DNA from: Cephalotus follicularis
Lineage: Eukaryota; Streptophyta; Magnoliopsida; Oxalidales; Cephalotaceae
NCBI GenBank assembly: GCA_001972305.1
Contig: BDDD01001498.1
Location: forward strand, 113,802 to 177,801
Direction of reading: 5' to 3'
Length of the DNA stretch: 64,000 nucleotides
Below, piece by piece: positions 46,256-56,451 of this stretch; the stretch's first letter is position 1; each line of letters opens with the position of its first letter. Below the pieces are notes generated by a model. The model saw only the letters and a list, made by a program, of their open reading frames with translations, did no database searches and was not told the DNA's origin. A program made the translations under genes and the position numbers.

Positions 46256-47379
46256 TAGCATTCCTCCGAGATAACAAAGATGTTTTTGCATGGTCGGCAG
46301 AGGAGGTCCCTGGCATCAGCCCAGATGTAATGGTCCACAAATTAAGCGTGGACCCAGCTAAGCCCCTGACCAGACAAAAGAAGAGGAACTTTGCCCCTGA
46401 GAGGCAGCAGGCAATGGCCGAGGAGGTGAGCAAGCTGTTGCAGGCAGGTTTTATCAGAGAAGTGCACTACTCGGACTGGTTAGCAAATCCGGTGTTGGTC
46501 AAAAAAGCCAATGGCAAGTGGAGGATGTGCATAGACTTCATAGACCTCAACAAAGCCTGCCCAAAGGATCACTTCCCTCTCCCAAAGATAGACCAGCTGG
46601 TAGACGCAACCTCGGGTTACAGAATATTAAGCTTCTTGGACGCTTACTTGGGATATAATCAAATTCCCATGTACAAGCCAGATCAGAACATGACAGCGTT
46701 CATAACCGACTGAGGAATGTACTGTTACAAGGTTATGCCCTTCGGCTTGAAGAATGCAGGGGCCACCTACCAGCGCCTGGTGAACAAAATTTTTGAGCCT
46801 CAGATTGGGAAGAATATGGAGGTGTACATAGACGACATGCTCGTCAAAACCCCAGCTAGGAGCCCCCACGTAAAAGACTTGGAGGAGACGTTTGAAGTGC
46901 TGAGGAAGTATAATATGAAGCTCAATCCGTCCAAGTGCACGTTTGGGGTGACCTCGGGAAAGTTCCTCGGATTCATGGTCTCTAGCAGAGGAATAGAGGC
47001 CAATCCAGAGAAGATCTCGGCAATTCAAAGCATGAGGCCACCTCAAACCATCAGGGATGTCCAGAGATTAAATGGGATGATTGCGGCCCTGAGTAGGTTT
47101 GTGTCCAAATCAGCAGAGAAGTGCCTTCCCTTCTTCAAAATACTTAGAGATCCCAAGGGATTCTCGTGGTCCGACGATTGTCAAGCAGCCTTCGACAAGT
47201 TGAAGGAATACCTAGCTTCTCCTCCTCTGATCTCAAAACCTAAGGATGGAGAAGACCTCTATTTGTACCTTACAGCTACCTCGGGCACAGTGAGTGCAGT
47301 GTTAGTCAGAGAAGAGGAGAAAGTTCAAAGGCCAGTGTATTACGTGAGCAAGGCTTTGAACGATGCCGAGGGAAGGTGA
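46256..47379 (+). pseudogene. pol: RT and truncated RNase H of element L
   Basis: Shows FAWSAEEVPGISPDVMVHKLSV, KWRMCIDFIDLNKACPKDHFPLP, the catalytic YIDDMLVKT and GMIAALSRFVSKSAEKCLPFF, then the start of RNase H (LYLYLTATSGTVSAVLVRE, PVYYVSKAL). A TGA at 46711 sits where Arg is usual. Sequence jumps at 47379 from NDAEGR to VKVPRAENVRADQLSKLA. Most of RNase H and the second, archaeal-type RNase H known from Tat elements are gone. Confidence 0.9.
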
Positions 47380-48803
47380 AGTCAGCCTTCGAAGTTTTGA
47401 GAATTGTGAAAGTGCCCAGAGCAGAGAACGTCAGAGCAGACCAATTGTCAAAGCTAGCAACGGTAGAGGAGTTGGAGAAAAATCAAACAGTGCTAGTTGA
47501 CTACCTGGATCGTCCGACCATCTCTGAAGCAGAGGTAATGGACATAGATGTTCCACAGGAGCCAAATTGGATGAATCCCTTTATTAATTGGCTAAGGGAC
47601 GGGATCCTACCCGAGGACCCCGTGGAGGCAAGGAAGCTAGTTTACAGAGCAAACAGATTCCAATTCCGAGATGGGATCCTCTACAAAAGGTCCTTCTCAT
47701 TTTCTTGGCTGAGGTGCTTGAACCCCTCGGAGGCCGACTACGCCCTAAGGGAGGTCCATGAAGGAATCTGTGGCAATCACACTGGGGGCAGGACTTTGTC
47801 TCATAAGCTATTAAGGCAAGGTTACTACTGGCCGACCATGCATCAAGATGCTATAAACTTAGTGAGGAAGTGTGACAAGTGTCAGAGGAACGCCAATATA
47901 AGTAGAAGGCCTTCTCAACCTCTGACATCAATTACGGCCCTGTGGCCCTTCGCACAGTGGGGAATGGACTTCGTTGGACCGTTACCTATGGCAATAGGCC
48001 AGAGGAAGTTTCTCATTGTAGCGGTTGACTACTTCACTAAGTGGGTGGAAGCAGAACCTTTGGCCACAATTACAGAGAAGAACACAGAGAGCTTTGTATG
48101 AAAGTCAATCATCTGCAGATTCGGAGTCCCGAGGACAATTATCACCGAAAATGGTAAGCAGTTTGATTGCCAAGCCTTCCGAGACTTTTGCAGAGAATGG
48201 AGGATAGAGCATAGGCTTGCTTCAGTAGCCTACCCCCAAAGCAACGGCCAAGCCGAGGTGATCAACAGAGAAATCATCTCGGGCTTGAAGAAGCGCCTAG
48301 AAGGCAGCAAAGGAAGGTGGACCGAGGAGTTACCAAGTGTATTATGGGCATATAGAACCACTCCTTGGACTACAATAGGAGAATCCCCATACAGTTTATG
48401 TTTTGGAGCGAAGGCTATGATACCAGTGGAGGTTGGAATACAATCACCAAGAGTTGTGCACTTTACTGAGGACAACAACGAAGGAGGGCTGAGGTGCCTC
48501 CTCGACCTAGTGGAAGAACTCAGAGATAAGGCTGCAATCAGAGTTGCAGCCTATCAGCAAAGGGTAAGCCGTTACTACAACAAAAGAGTAAGCCCAAGAC
48601 CACTAAGGCAAGGAGATCTAGTCCTACGCAACTCAGCCGTTGCAGATCCTACTGGAACCAGAGGAAAACTAGCCCCTGCTTGGGAAGGACCATACAAGAT
48701 CAAAAGGGTCCTCCGCCCAGGAACATTCAAACTTGAAACCTTGGGGGATAGGGAGATTGCCAGAGCTTGGAATGCCGAGCATCTGAGGAAGTATTATCAA
48801 TAA
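47380..48803 (+). pseudogene. pol: Integrase of element L
   Basis: Starts from the RNase H tail and contains the zinc finger HEGICGNHTGG...CDKCQRNA, MDFVGPLP (first Asp), VDYFTKWVEAEPLATIT, IITENGKQFD where the second Asp is Glu, NGQAEVINREI (catalytic Glu), and the C-terminal fold ending ARAWNAEHLRKYYQ at 48803. A TGA at 48099 replaces an expected Trp. No chromodomain follows. Confidence 0.92.
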
Positions 48804-49933
48804 TTGTAAGATATTTTCAATGAAGTTTGAATTTTTTAAAGATTTGTTCAAGATTTGGGTTCAACATTATAGTTCCAAGTTTGCAAGGGACCGGAGGTCC
48901 AATGTTCATGTCCTCAAACCTCTGAACAGCCACCGATCAGCTCCCTCAGTCTTAAGCTAAGCATCTTGGACCATGCCTCCAAGGGGGCACTTAGGGATCT
49001 AAAGCTTCCTAAGCCTTACGGAGGCTAATTCTAAAAAAAACCAACACAAGCCGAGGTCTCAGACAGACCAGAAAAACAGGCATTCATGAGAGCATCCAAG
49101 GATGCACCTACTGAAGCTTCCTTCCGAGGAACTCCCTTATATTCATCAACAAAGACTCCTTCTGAGGAGCATACCTAAAAGACTCCTTCCGAGGAGCGCC
49201 CCTAAAAGACTTCCAAGGAAGCACTAAGACTCCTAAGGGAGCAAACGTTGGTCAACAACACCATAGGAACTTGTCCAACCAGACCTAAAGTCGTGACTTG
49301 AAAGGCGAATCCATGGGAACTCGCAACGATCAAGCTCATTGAACTGAGCACTTTAATACAAGTGTCTCCAAGTGGACTGAAAGCTCAGCCGACCTGTCCT
49401 AAATCCTCTTAGGTCAGACGATACTCTCCTCGGCAAACCCATAGGAACTTGTCCAAGCAGACTAAGAACCCAACCTGTGAGTGCAGAAATTTTCTTATAA
49501 TTACTTAAGCATTTTAGAAATAAAGAGTCCTACGAGGACTGCCAAAACTTGAGTGACCTCGTCCACGGAGAGTTAGTGATTTGGGCTAAGTTAAAAGTCC
49601 TAAGGAATTATCAGCACATATATACACTCAAAGCTCAAACACACAAGGAACCAATTGAAGATAAAGTCCGAGAAGGCAAAGCCTTTTTATTTATATTTCT
49701 GATAAGTTACTTAAGCTTATTTGGAGTCAAGTGCCCATTTGTGTGAGAAGTCAGAGGTCACCATGAAGACAAAATTCCTAAGGGAATTATTAATAAGTAC
49801 AAGTATGCAGAGATCAACCACAACACACAGAAGAAAAATTTAAAGGCAAGACCAGAGAATGAAAAAAGAAATTCCTTTATTGATGTTTGGAAGAGATTAC
49901 AAGAAAAAACTATTACAAAGCAAAACTAAAAAA
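48804..49933 (+). other. Spacer between integrase and antisense gene in element L
   Basis: No coding signal. It is rich in short repeats of GACTCCTTCCGAGGAGC type near 49110-49260, echoing the LTR motif. It probably holds the 3' end of the antisense transcript near its left part. Confidence 0.6.
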
Positions 49934-52385
49934 CTAGGACTGAGGAGGATCTTCTTGCTCGGCCAGAGGGTCTTCAAATTGGGGTGGAGGAGCAAAGAAG
50001 GCCTCAACGGAAGGCAGAGGAGGATCTCCAAAGCCAGCAAAGGGGTCCTCTGGAGCTGAAGAAGAAGGAAGAGCTGAGGGGTCTGATGCAGGGTCCGAGG
50101 TGGCAGCAGGATCCGTAGCAAGAATAACCACGTCTGGAGAAACTGGAGTTGGCGGATCGTCCGCCATGGCAAACGAGACTCCTTCCTCCAACGTCTGACG
50201 GAGCTTCTCCTCCACTGCATCAATTCCCTCTGGGTAGAAGTCAAATTCATTGGTAGAGGGACCATACACCACTTCATCCAGCGAGAACTCAGGACGCAGA
50301 GAAGAGACCCAGTTCCTGCAGGCATAGAAGCCCCGGTGGAAGTACTCGGCCGCTTCCTGGAACACTGCCTCCTCAAACTCGTCCGAGCTCTTGAACTCCT
50401 CCACGGAGGACCTCATCAACTCCTTAAACTCCTCTGAGTTCTTCAAGTCTGCCACTGCCTGGTGTTTTTCCCTCCTCAGCAGCTCCTGATCTTTCCTCTG
50501 CTGGCGCTTAAGCCTGGCTACCAGATCATCGATTCTCTTCTTGGCTTGATCCAGCTCGGCCTCCAGCTCCTTCCTATCAGCCCTCTCCTCCTCCAAGTCC
50601 TCAACCGCCTGCGTCTTCTCCTCGACCAAGGACTCCTGAACTTTGAGAACCTCGTTCAGTTGAGCTTGAGCCGAGCGGGCAGTTTCCTCCAACGAGGCCA
50701 TGCTCGACCTCAACTCTCTGTCCCTCGCCACTACTGCAGAGAAGTTGTCCACAAGAAGTTGAGTATTGTTCAGAGCCTGTCAGAGGAGCACAAATGTTAG
50801 CAGCTATGAAGGACCAAGATACCAGAAAAATCAAGTAAGTAGGAAAAGGATCGTTTACCCTCAAGTTGCTCCGCAGACAATGAGTCACCATCTCCTCGTT
50901 GGACCATTTCTCCCTTGCCTCCATCTCCGTGGGGAAGAAAACCAAACGACTAACTGCTTGGGGGACCCCAGCAGCATTCAAGTTCAGTTTGTGGCAGTCC
51001 ATGTCCTCAAACTCATTGAGCATCTCCTCTACCTCACGAGTTGGAGGAATGATGATTGGGTCCTGGGAGCTTGCTCCGAGGGCAGCGACGTCCTCGACCT
51101 CCTTCCCTTTTTTGGTCCCATCGACAGCCTTCCCCTTCCTGCTCTTTTTCATCAGAGGAGCGTGCTCAGCAGTAGAGGTGCTATCTGCAGCCCTTTTGCT
51201 TGCTTCTCTCCTCTTCTCAGAAGCTATAACAGGTACCCTAACAGGTGGAGGAGTCTTGGCCTGCGGCCTTGACCCCTCAGCCACAGAGGTCTTCCCCTTG
51301 GGCTTTGGCCCACCAGTTGCAGGGGCCTTCCTCTAGTCGGTGGCCTTCATGATAGCAAAAAAATCGCGGCAAGGAGCCATAGCTGAAAGAAGACATGAGA
51401 GTTAGAATCAGAGATCCAAAAATGCAAGAATCAATGAAAATAGCACTAACAGAAGGAACGGAGGAGACAAAGGCTTTATACAATTTTGCTCCAACATTGG
51501 GGGCAGAGGACTATCTTGTTCTCCCTCTCCCTCTGAGACGTCCTCCTCGGATCCGTCCGAGCGAGATTCTTGTCCGAGGACCACACTCAGTCCGGCTTGG
51601 ATCAAACGATCCTCACTAACGGTGGAGTTTACATCCTCTGGCTCAAGGGCCAAGAGTTTATTAAGGCCGATCTTCTCAGCCGAGGTCAGGCGAGACCTCT
51701 TGTTCAGAGATTTGGTATCCAGGGAATTGCACCAACGAGAGGGAGTAAATCCTTCAAAGTCCTTTATCAAGAAGTACTTCTTCCTCCAGTGTTTTATGGA
51801 TTTGGTGGGGTTGAGCAGAAGATTTTTCACCCCAGAACGGGACTTGAAAAAATACCCGATCGTTTTAGGGGTGGCTGAGAGGATGTGAAACTCTTTGAAA
51901 AGGTTCACAGTCGCGTCCACCTCGGACTCTATACACTTGACGAGGAAGGCTATCATAAAGCTCCAAGACTGAGGTTGAAGAAGTGAGGGATGAAGACTAA
52001 AGCTGACTAAGACAGAGATGGAAAAGGAAGGGACTGGGACCCTCAGACCATGAGAAAGTGCCCCTTCGAAGATCACAAAGAGACCTTCTCGGCTCATGGT
52101 AACTATCCGAGGATCCTTAGGAAGACAGTAGGTCAACCCACGAGGGAAGTTGTACTTCGCAGAGAGATTTTTCACCTCAGTACGGCTGAGGGCGCTTACA
52201 CCGAAGACACAATCATCAGGAAGAGGATTGGCCTCTGCAATGGGTGCATCAGGGTCACCCACCGCAGCCCCCAGGGTACCTTCAACACCAAGTGGCCTTT
52301 CGGCGGTGGGAATCACCATGGCCAAAGGCTCGACAGACAGGGGAGAAGTAGAAGAAGACCCACTAGATTGTTCTTGACTAGCCAT
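49934..52385 (-). pseudogene. Antisense three-exon gene of element L (Transposase_28-like plus coiled coil)
   Basis: Start ATG at 52385. Exon 1 is 52385-51482, intron 1 is 51481-51383 (GTATAAAG...CTTTCAG), exon 2 is 51382-50859, intron 2 is 50858-50777 (GTAAACGA...CTGACAG), and exon 3 is 50776-49934. Reading phase is kept across both junctions. Exon 1 has the pattern of the plant 'putative gypsy type transposon' domain (GLFVIFEGALSHGLRVPVP, LQPQSWSFMIAFLVKC). Exon 2 is basic (KKSRKGKAV). Exon 3 is a long coiled coil (ELEAELDQAKKRIDDL) with an acidic, Pro-rich tail. One TAG at 51335-51333 in exon 2 breaks it. Tat-lineage elements are known to carry antisense ORFs here; their function is unknown. 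Confidence 0.8.
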
Positions 52386-52589
52386 GAGTTGGGATGAAGA
52401 AAAAGGAATTACTAAAGAAAAAATTCCAGAACGATTTGAAAAGGCAGGGAGATGACAGAAACTTACCAAAGACCTTGATTTGAAGAGATGGAATAGGGTT
52501 CTGAAGGCACTGCAGATTGCAAGCTCTCAATGATAATGTGAGTAGTGAAGGTTCAAGAGGCGAAAGCTTTGCTTTGAGAGGAACAAAAG

Positions 52590-52597
52590 CTTTTATA
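52590..52597 (-). promoter_or_regulatory. TATA box of the antisense gene
   Basis: Minus strand TATAAAAG, about 205 bases upstream of the ATG at 52385 and preceded by a C/G-rich stretch. A short possible leader intron (GTAAGT near 52466 to TTCTTTAG near 52410) is too short to be sure of. Confidence 0.55.
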
Positions 52598-53024
52598 GAC
52601 CCCCACCTCGGATCCTAGCCCTCCACCTCGCACAGATCCAACGGCTGGGAAACGGACCGTCAAATCAGGCGCGAGAAATGAGGAGACAGGCATGAGAAAT
52701 GAAAAGGCAGAGGCGGGAGACGTTCTGTGCATGCCACGTGTGAAGCGTATTCAGTACGCAACTTAAATGATAATCATATCGGTTTGCAACACGAGGCCAG
52801 TTAATAAAATTAATGGCAGACCAAAGGGCAGGCTTTAATCCTCGGTTCAGGCAGATTAGGTTTTGTGTCACAGGAATGACAAAGGCAACACTCTCAGCCT
52901 CAGCCCATTTGTACAAGGAAAAGCTAGCAGGAAGTACTGCAGAGGAGTATTGCCCGGGCCACGGCTCTCAACTCTGATCCTCCTCCTCTGACCAAGGTCA
53001 GAGAACAAGGACCAGGGGGGCATA
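52598..53024 (+). other. Upstream region of antisense gene and PPT of element L
   Basis: Non-coding on both strands as far as I can see. The plus-strand PPT is the purine run ACCAGGGGGGCATA at 53011-53024, directly before the 3' LTR. Confidence 0.7.
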
Positions 53025-53977
53025 TGATGGGGAAAAAATCTGTTTATATTAAGAAGGACACGTGTCCACTGCAGACATGACCAGTTGTCCAGAAGGGATT
53101 AGGAGCTTGACAGGAGGCCGTGCCGAGGAACGCTAACATAGCAGAAGACATCCTCCTCGGACCCAGAGCCGAGGACCACTATTTTTTTGAAGGGCACATA
53201 CTGAGACATCGAGGCTGAGGATCCTCCTCGGACTTCGGGTCAAAAGACCTCATCCAGGGTGTCGGGGCCGAGGACTTCCTCTGGCCAAACTACCTATCAG
53301 ACTTGGAACAGGACACACACCCTCCACTACACAGAAACTGAGGACCTCCTCCTTGGACATATTCAAAAAGGTTTCGTCCTCGGATTAATGAGGACCTGGC
53401 ATCTTAAGCACACACCACTGAGGAGCAAAAGGGGATAGCAAGATACCTATGACCTCGGCAGTAGTATCATAATCGATTTCCTCTATGGTCCTGCAACGGA
53501 GGACCTCTGCCCTGTCTATGGGATAAGGGAATTAACTCCACCTGATTTCTTGGGATTTGTACTTATCCAAATAAAGAGGGAGTGTCCTAGTGGACTACCA
53601 ACAAGGAAACAGCGACATATCTGGCAGAGATCAAGGGGAATGACCGAGATCCTCAGCATTTCCCTAGGGGATAGCTATAACCTCCTATTTTCACGCTCAA
53701 ACCGTTACAAGACAACACTATAAATACAAGTTCAACAGACTGAACAAAGGTCAGCCATTTTTACATTGCAAAGAACCTTATTTCCTCTGCACTTTGTCTA
53801 ACTTGAGCGTCGGAGTGTCCCCGGGAGAACAACCTCCTGGACTTTCCACCATTTTGTTAGTTTGTGCAGGGATCAAAGATCAAAGTCTTCCTCCAGGCAC
53901 CCTTTGCGAGCGTTTCTCTTAACAAATTAAAGTCCTCCACGTAGGATACTGTTGAGAGAAGGATTTCTGCATCAACA
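53025..53977 (+). repeat. 3' LTR of element L
   Basis: TGATGGGGAAAAAATC to TTCTGCATCAACA, 953 bp, nearly identical to 42740-43691. TATAAATA at 53719-53726. Confidence 0.96.
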
Positions 53978-53982
53978 GGTTA

Positions 53983-55457
53983 CAAGTGATTTTGGGCTCA
54001 TTTTTCTTAACAAAGAAATTATTAAAGTGTTTGACATTATTCATCTCTTCATAGCCTAGACCAGCTTTGTCAAACACACATCTTTGTAATCCTAAAATAT
54101 TATCCAATTTATCACTACTATTTGAAAACTTAGAAAAACTTTTCTTTAAAGCATCAATTTCTGGTTTCAAATTTTCATTTTCATCCTTAAAATCATTTGT
54201 CAATTTCAAATAAACATTTAAAATTTCAACCTCATTTATATAGTTGCTATTCTTATTCTTTAGAGTTTCAATTTCTTTTGACAATAGAATATCATTTTTC
54301 TTGAGAGATTTATTTTTCAAACAAACATTTTTATATTCATTCAATAAATTCTCATAAGCATCTTGTAATTCATCAAAAGAAAATTTTACCTCATCTTCTT
54401 TCTCCTCCTCAATTTCCATGAAGGCTATGTTGTCTACTTCGCCATCACTATCTTCATCGGAGCTCAATTCATTACTATCATCCCATGTAGCAACCATAGC
54501 TTTCTTCTTCTTTGAGTGCTCATTGCTTTTCTTGAATTGCTCTTTCTTTTTAAGACTCAGGCAATCGCTTTTGAAATGTCCCAGCTTTTTGCACTCATGG
54601 CAAACTAGTTCCTCTTTCTTTGATGGTTCTTCTTTTTGCGGGTACTTTTTGAAAGCCTTTTTACCTTTTTGACTTTTGAGGAACTTCTTAAATTGAGAAG
54701 TGATAAGGGCCATGTCTCCATCTTCATCACTTTCACTTTCTTCCTTCGAGGCTCTTAAAGCAATAGTCTTCTTATTTTTGGTCTCCACATACTCATGATT
54801 TTTCATTGTCGTCTCATGTGTCATCAAGGAAACAAGGAGATGCTCGAGTGGAAGAGTTGTGAGGTCCTTTACTTCCTCAATCGTGGTTACCTTAGGTGTC
54901 CAGCTTTTTGGCAAACACCTTAAAATCTTCCTAAGAAGTTCTTGGTTAGGATAAGATTTGCCAAGATTTTTAAGAGAATTAATAATCGTAGTAAAGCGAG
55001 AAAACATATCACTAATATTTTCATTGTCATGCATCATAAACAATTCATATTCGTGTACAAGCATGCTTATTTTCGATTCCTTTACTTGGTTAGTGCCTTC
55101 ATATGAAACATCTAATAAGTCCCACATTTCTTTAGCCGAATCACAATAAGAAATGCGATTAAATTCATTTGGACCCACGGCACAAAATAAAACATGTTTA
55201 GCCTTTAAATATAATTGAAGCATTCTAAAATCATTATCGTTAAATTCATTTTCGGGTTATAAAGAAACTACTCCTTCTACTATTCTCGTGGAAGTCCTAG
55301 GACCATTAACAATAATATGCCACAATTGGTAGTCTAAGGATTGTAAAAATATGGTCATTCTAGTTTTCCAAAAACTATAGTTATTTCCGTCAAAGAATGG
55401 GGGTCTAGATATGGAAGAACTTTCCAATCCTACGTTTAGATTCATAGAAGCTGCCAT
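53983..55457 (-). pseudogene. gag: gag of Sirevirus-type element H, cut by element L
   Basis: Starts MAASMNLNVGLESSSISRPPFFDGNNY at 55457. One TAA (55259-55257) interrupts it, then the frame is open to the L insertion. It contains a copia gag domain (DLLDVSYEGTNQVKESKISML, LRKILRCLPKSWTPKVTTIEE), a zinc knuckle CHECKKLGHFKSDC near 54610-54570, Lys/Glu/Ser-rich linkers and a coiled coil (LQDAYENLLNEYKNVCLKNKSL), as in Sireviruses. Its C-terminal remainder is in 42560-42739. Confidence 0.92.
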
Positions 55458-55499
55458 GGATCTTTAAGATTCTAACAATTAAGAATAATGAATCTACGT

Positions 55500-55510
55500 C
55501 TCTGATACCA
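55500..55510 (-). other. Primer binding site of element H
   Basis: Minus strand TGGTATCAGAG, one base from the LTR end. Initiator tRNA-Met type. Confidence 0.9.
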
Positions 55511-55511
55511 A

Positions 55512-56451
55512 CGAAAAGTCCTATATGGCAACCTTCTAAAGATATATGGTTTGCGGAAAATCAAGTTACACTAATGGAAATTAAACAAGCATTCAAGAAT
55601 CAAATTTAAATAAAATAAGTAAGGAGAGATAGAGTTAGAGAGATTGCAAACGGAGTTTATAGTGGTTCGGCTAACTCTTGCCTACGTCCACTTTTCCCAA
55701 GGACCTCCTTGATATTTCACTAAAAACCTACTAGTACCCTTTGATTTTGGGTTACGGGTGAAAATCAAAGAAACACCTTACAATAAAGGGTTCACTTCCC
55801 TTTGATAATCCTACTAAGGGTTCACTTCCCTTGATTATCTCACTAAGGGTTCACTCCCCTTTTTACACTCAAAGATTGTAAGAAAGTTTTTGTGTTTACA
55901 AATGACCTCTCAAAGGTTTCATATGAAAATGATAAAGTGCTTGACACAGGCTTTGATATATTTGAAAGTGGAAGCTTTTCTCTTCTTTATGTTCTTCTCT
56001 TCTAAGATGATGAAAATCTCCTTGTTGAAGAACTATTTGTTCTTGATTCTATGCCTCTTTTTATAGCTCTCTTCTGTTTATGGCCGTTGTAAAAGTAATA
56101 GAGCCGTTGGTGTTGTCCTGGAACTTGTTGTTGTAAAGAAAGCTTTGAAAAACAGCTTCATTGAATGTTTCCAGCGCGTAAAGCGTTGACAGAGTAACAC
56201 TAACCATCGACGCTTATGTTACCACCGTCGGCACTTGAAGCAGTTTTGTGCTATCTTTGCAACACTTCAACTGTTGACGCTTTGACTAAGACCTTCATCG
56301 GTTTGCCCTTAAGCGCTGTCGCTTACATACAAACCGTCGGTGCTTTGTTCTGTTTATGCACTTTCTTGTTTTGTTTAATCATTTATTCACATCAACAAAA
56401 AAGTTAGCTACTTTGTTATCATCAAAACTAATTGTTAGATAAAACCCAATA
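55512..56451 (-). repeat. 5' LTR of element H (940 bp)
   Basis: On the minus strand TATTGGGTTTTA...GGACTTTTCG; both terminal dinucleotides have one change from TG/CA. TATA box TATAAAAA at 56065-56058. Palindrome array copies of the GCGTTGAC/CATCGACGC type lie at 56180-56346. Confidence 0.93.
56180..56346 (-). repeat. Palindrome array in 5' LTR of copia element H (contracted)
   Basis: About six decayed copies (GCGTTGAC, CATCGACGCTT, CCGTCGGCAC, CTGTTGACGC, GCTGTCGC, CCGTCGGTGC). It lies upstream of the TATA box on the element strand. It is shorter than its LTR partner at 41665-42013. Confidence 0.8.

Larger units (their letters stand above)
42740..53977 (+). mobile_element. Element L: Tat-lineage Ty3/gypsy element with antisense gene
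   Basis: Complete outline: two 952/953-bp LTRs, PBS, gag, protease, RT, truncated RNase H, integrase, a long 3' region with an antisense three-exon gene, and PPT. TSD GGTTA is perfect at 42735-42739 and 53978-53982. The LTRs differ at only about eight places in the first 230 bases, so it is among the youngest insertions here. There is no chromodomain. The gag and pol type and the antisense gene fit the Tat group (Retand, Grande and relatives). Confidence 0.95.
34020..56451 (-). mobile_element. Element H: pol-less Sirevirus-type copia element, minus strand
   Basis: Minus-strand LTRs at 55512-56451 (5') and 34020-42121 (3', interrupted), with TSD GATCT at 34015-34019 and 56452-56456. A gag of Sirevirus type reads leftwards from 55457. 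The 3' LTR is preceded by several polypurine-like runs, known from Sireviruses. There is no protease, integrase, RT or RNase H; only about 620 bases separate the L insertion in gag from the 3' LTR. Confidence 0.92.

Noticed and set aside
46032-46433. 133-codon minus-strand frame over the protease/RT junction of L
   Set aside because: Opposite to a recognised pol frame and without domain signal.
50462-52397. Plus-strand frames over the antisense gene of L
   Set aside because: Mirror frames of the minus-strand exons, which have domain character, splice sites and phase continuity.
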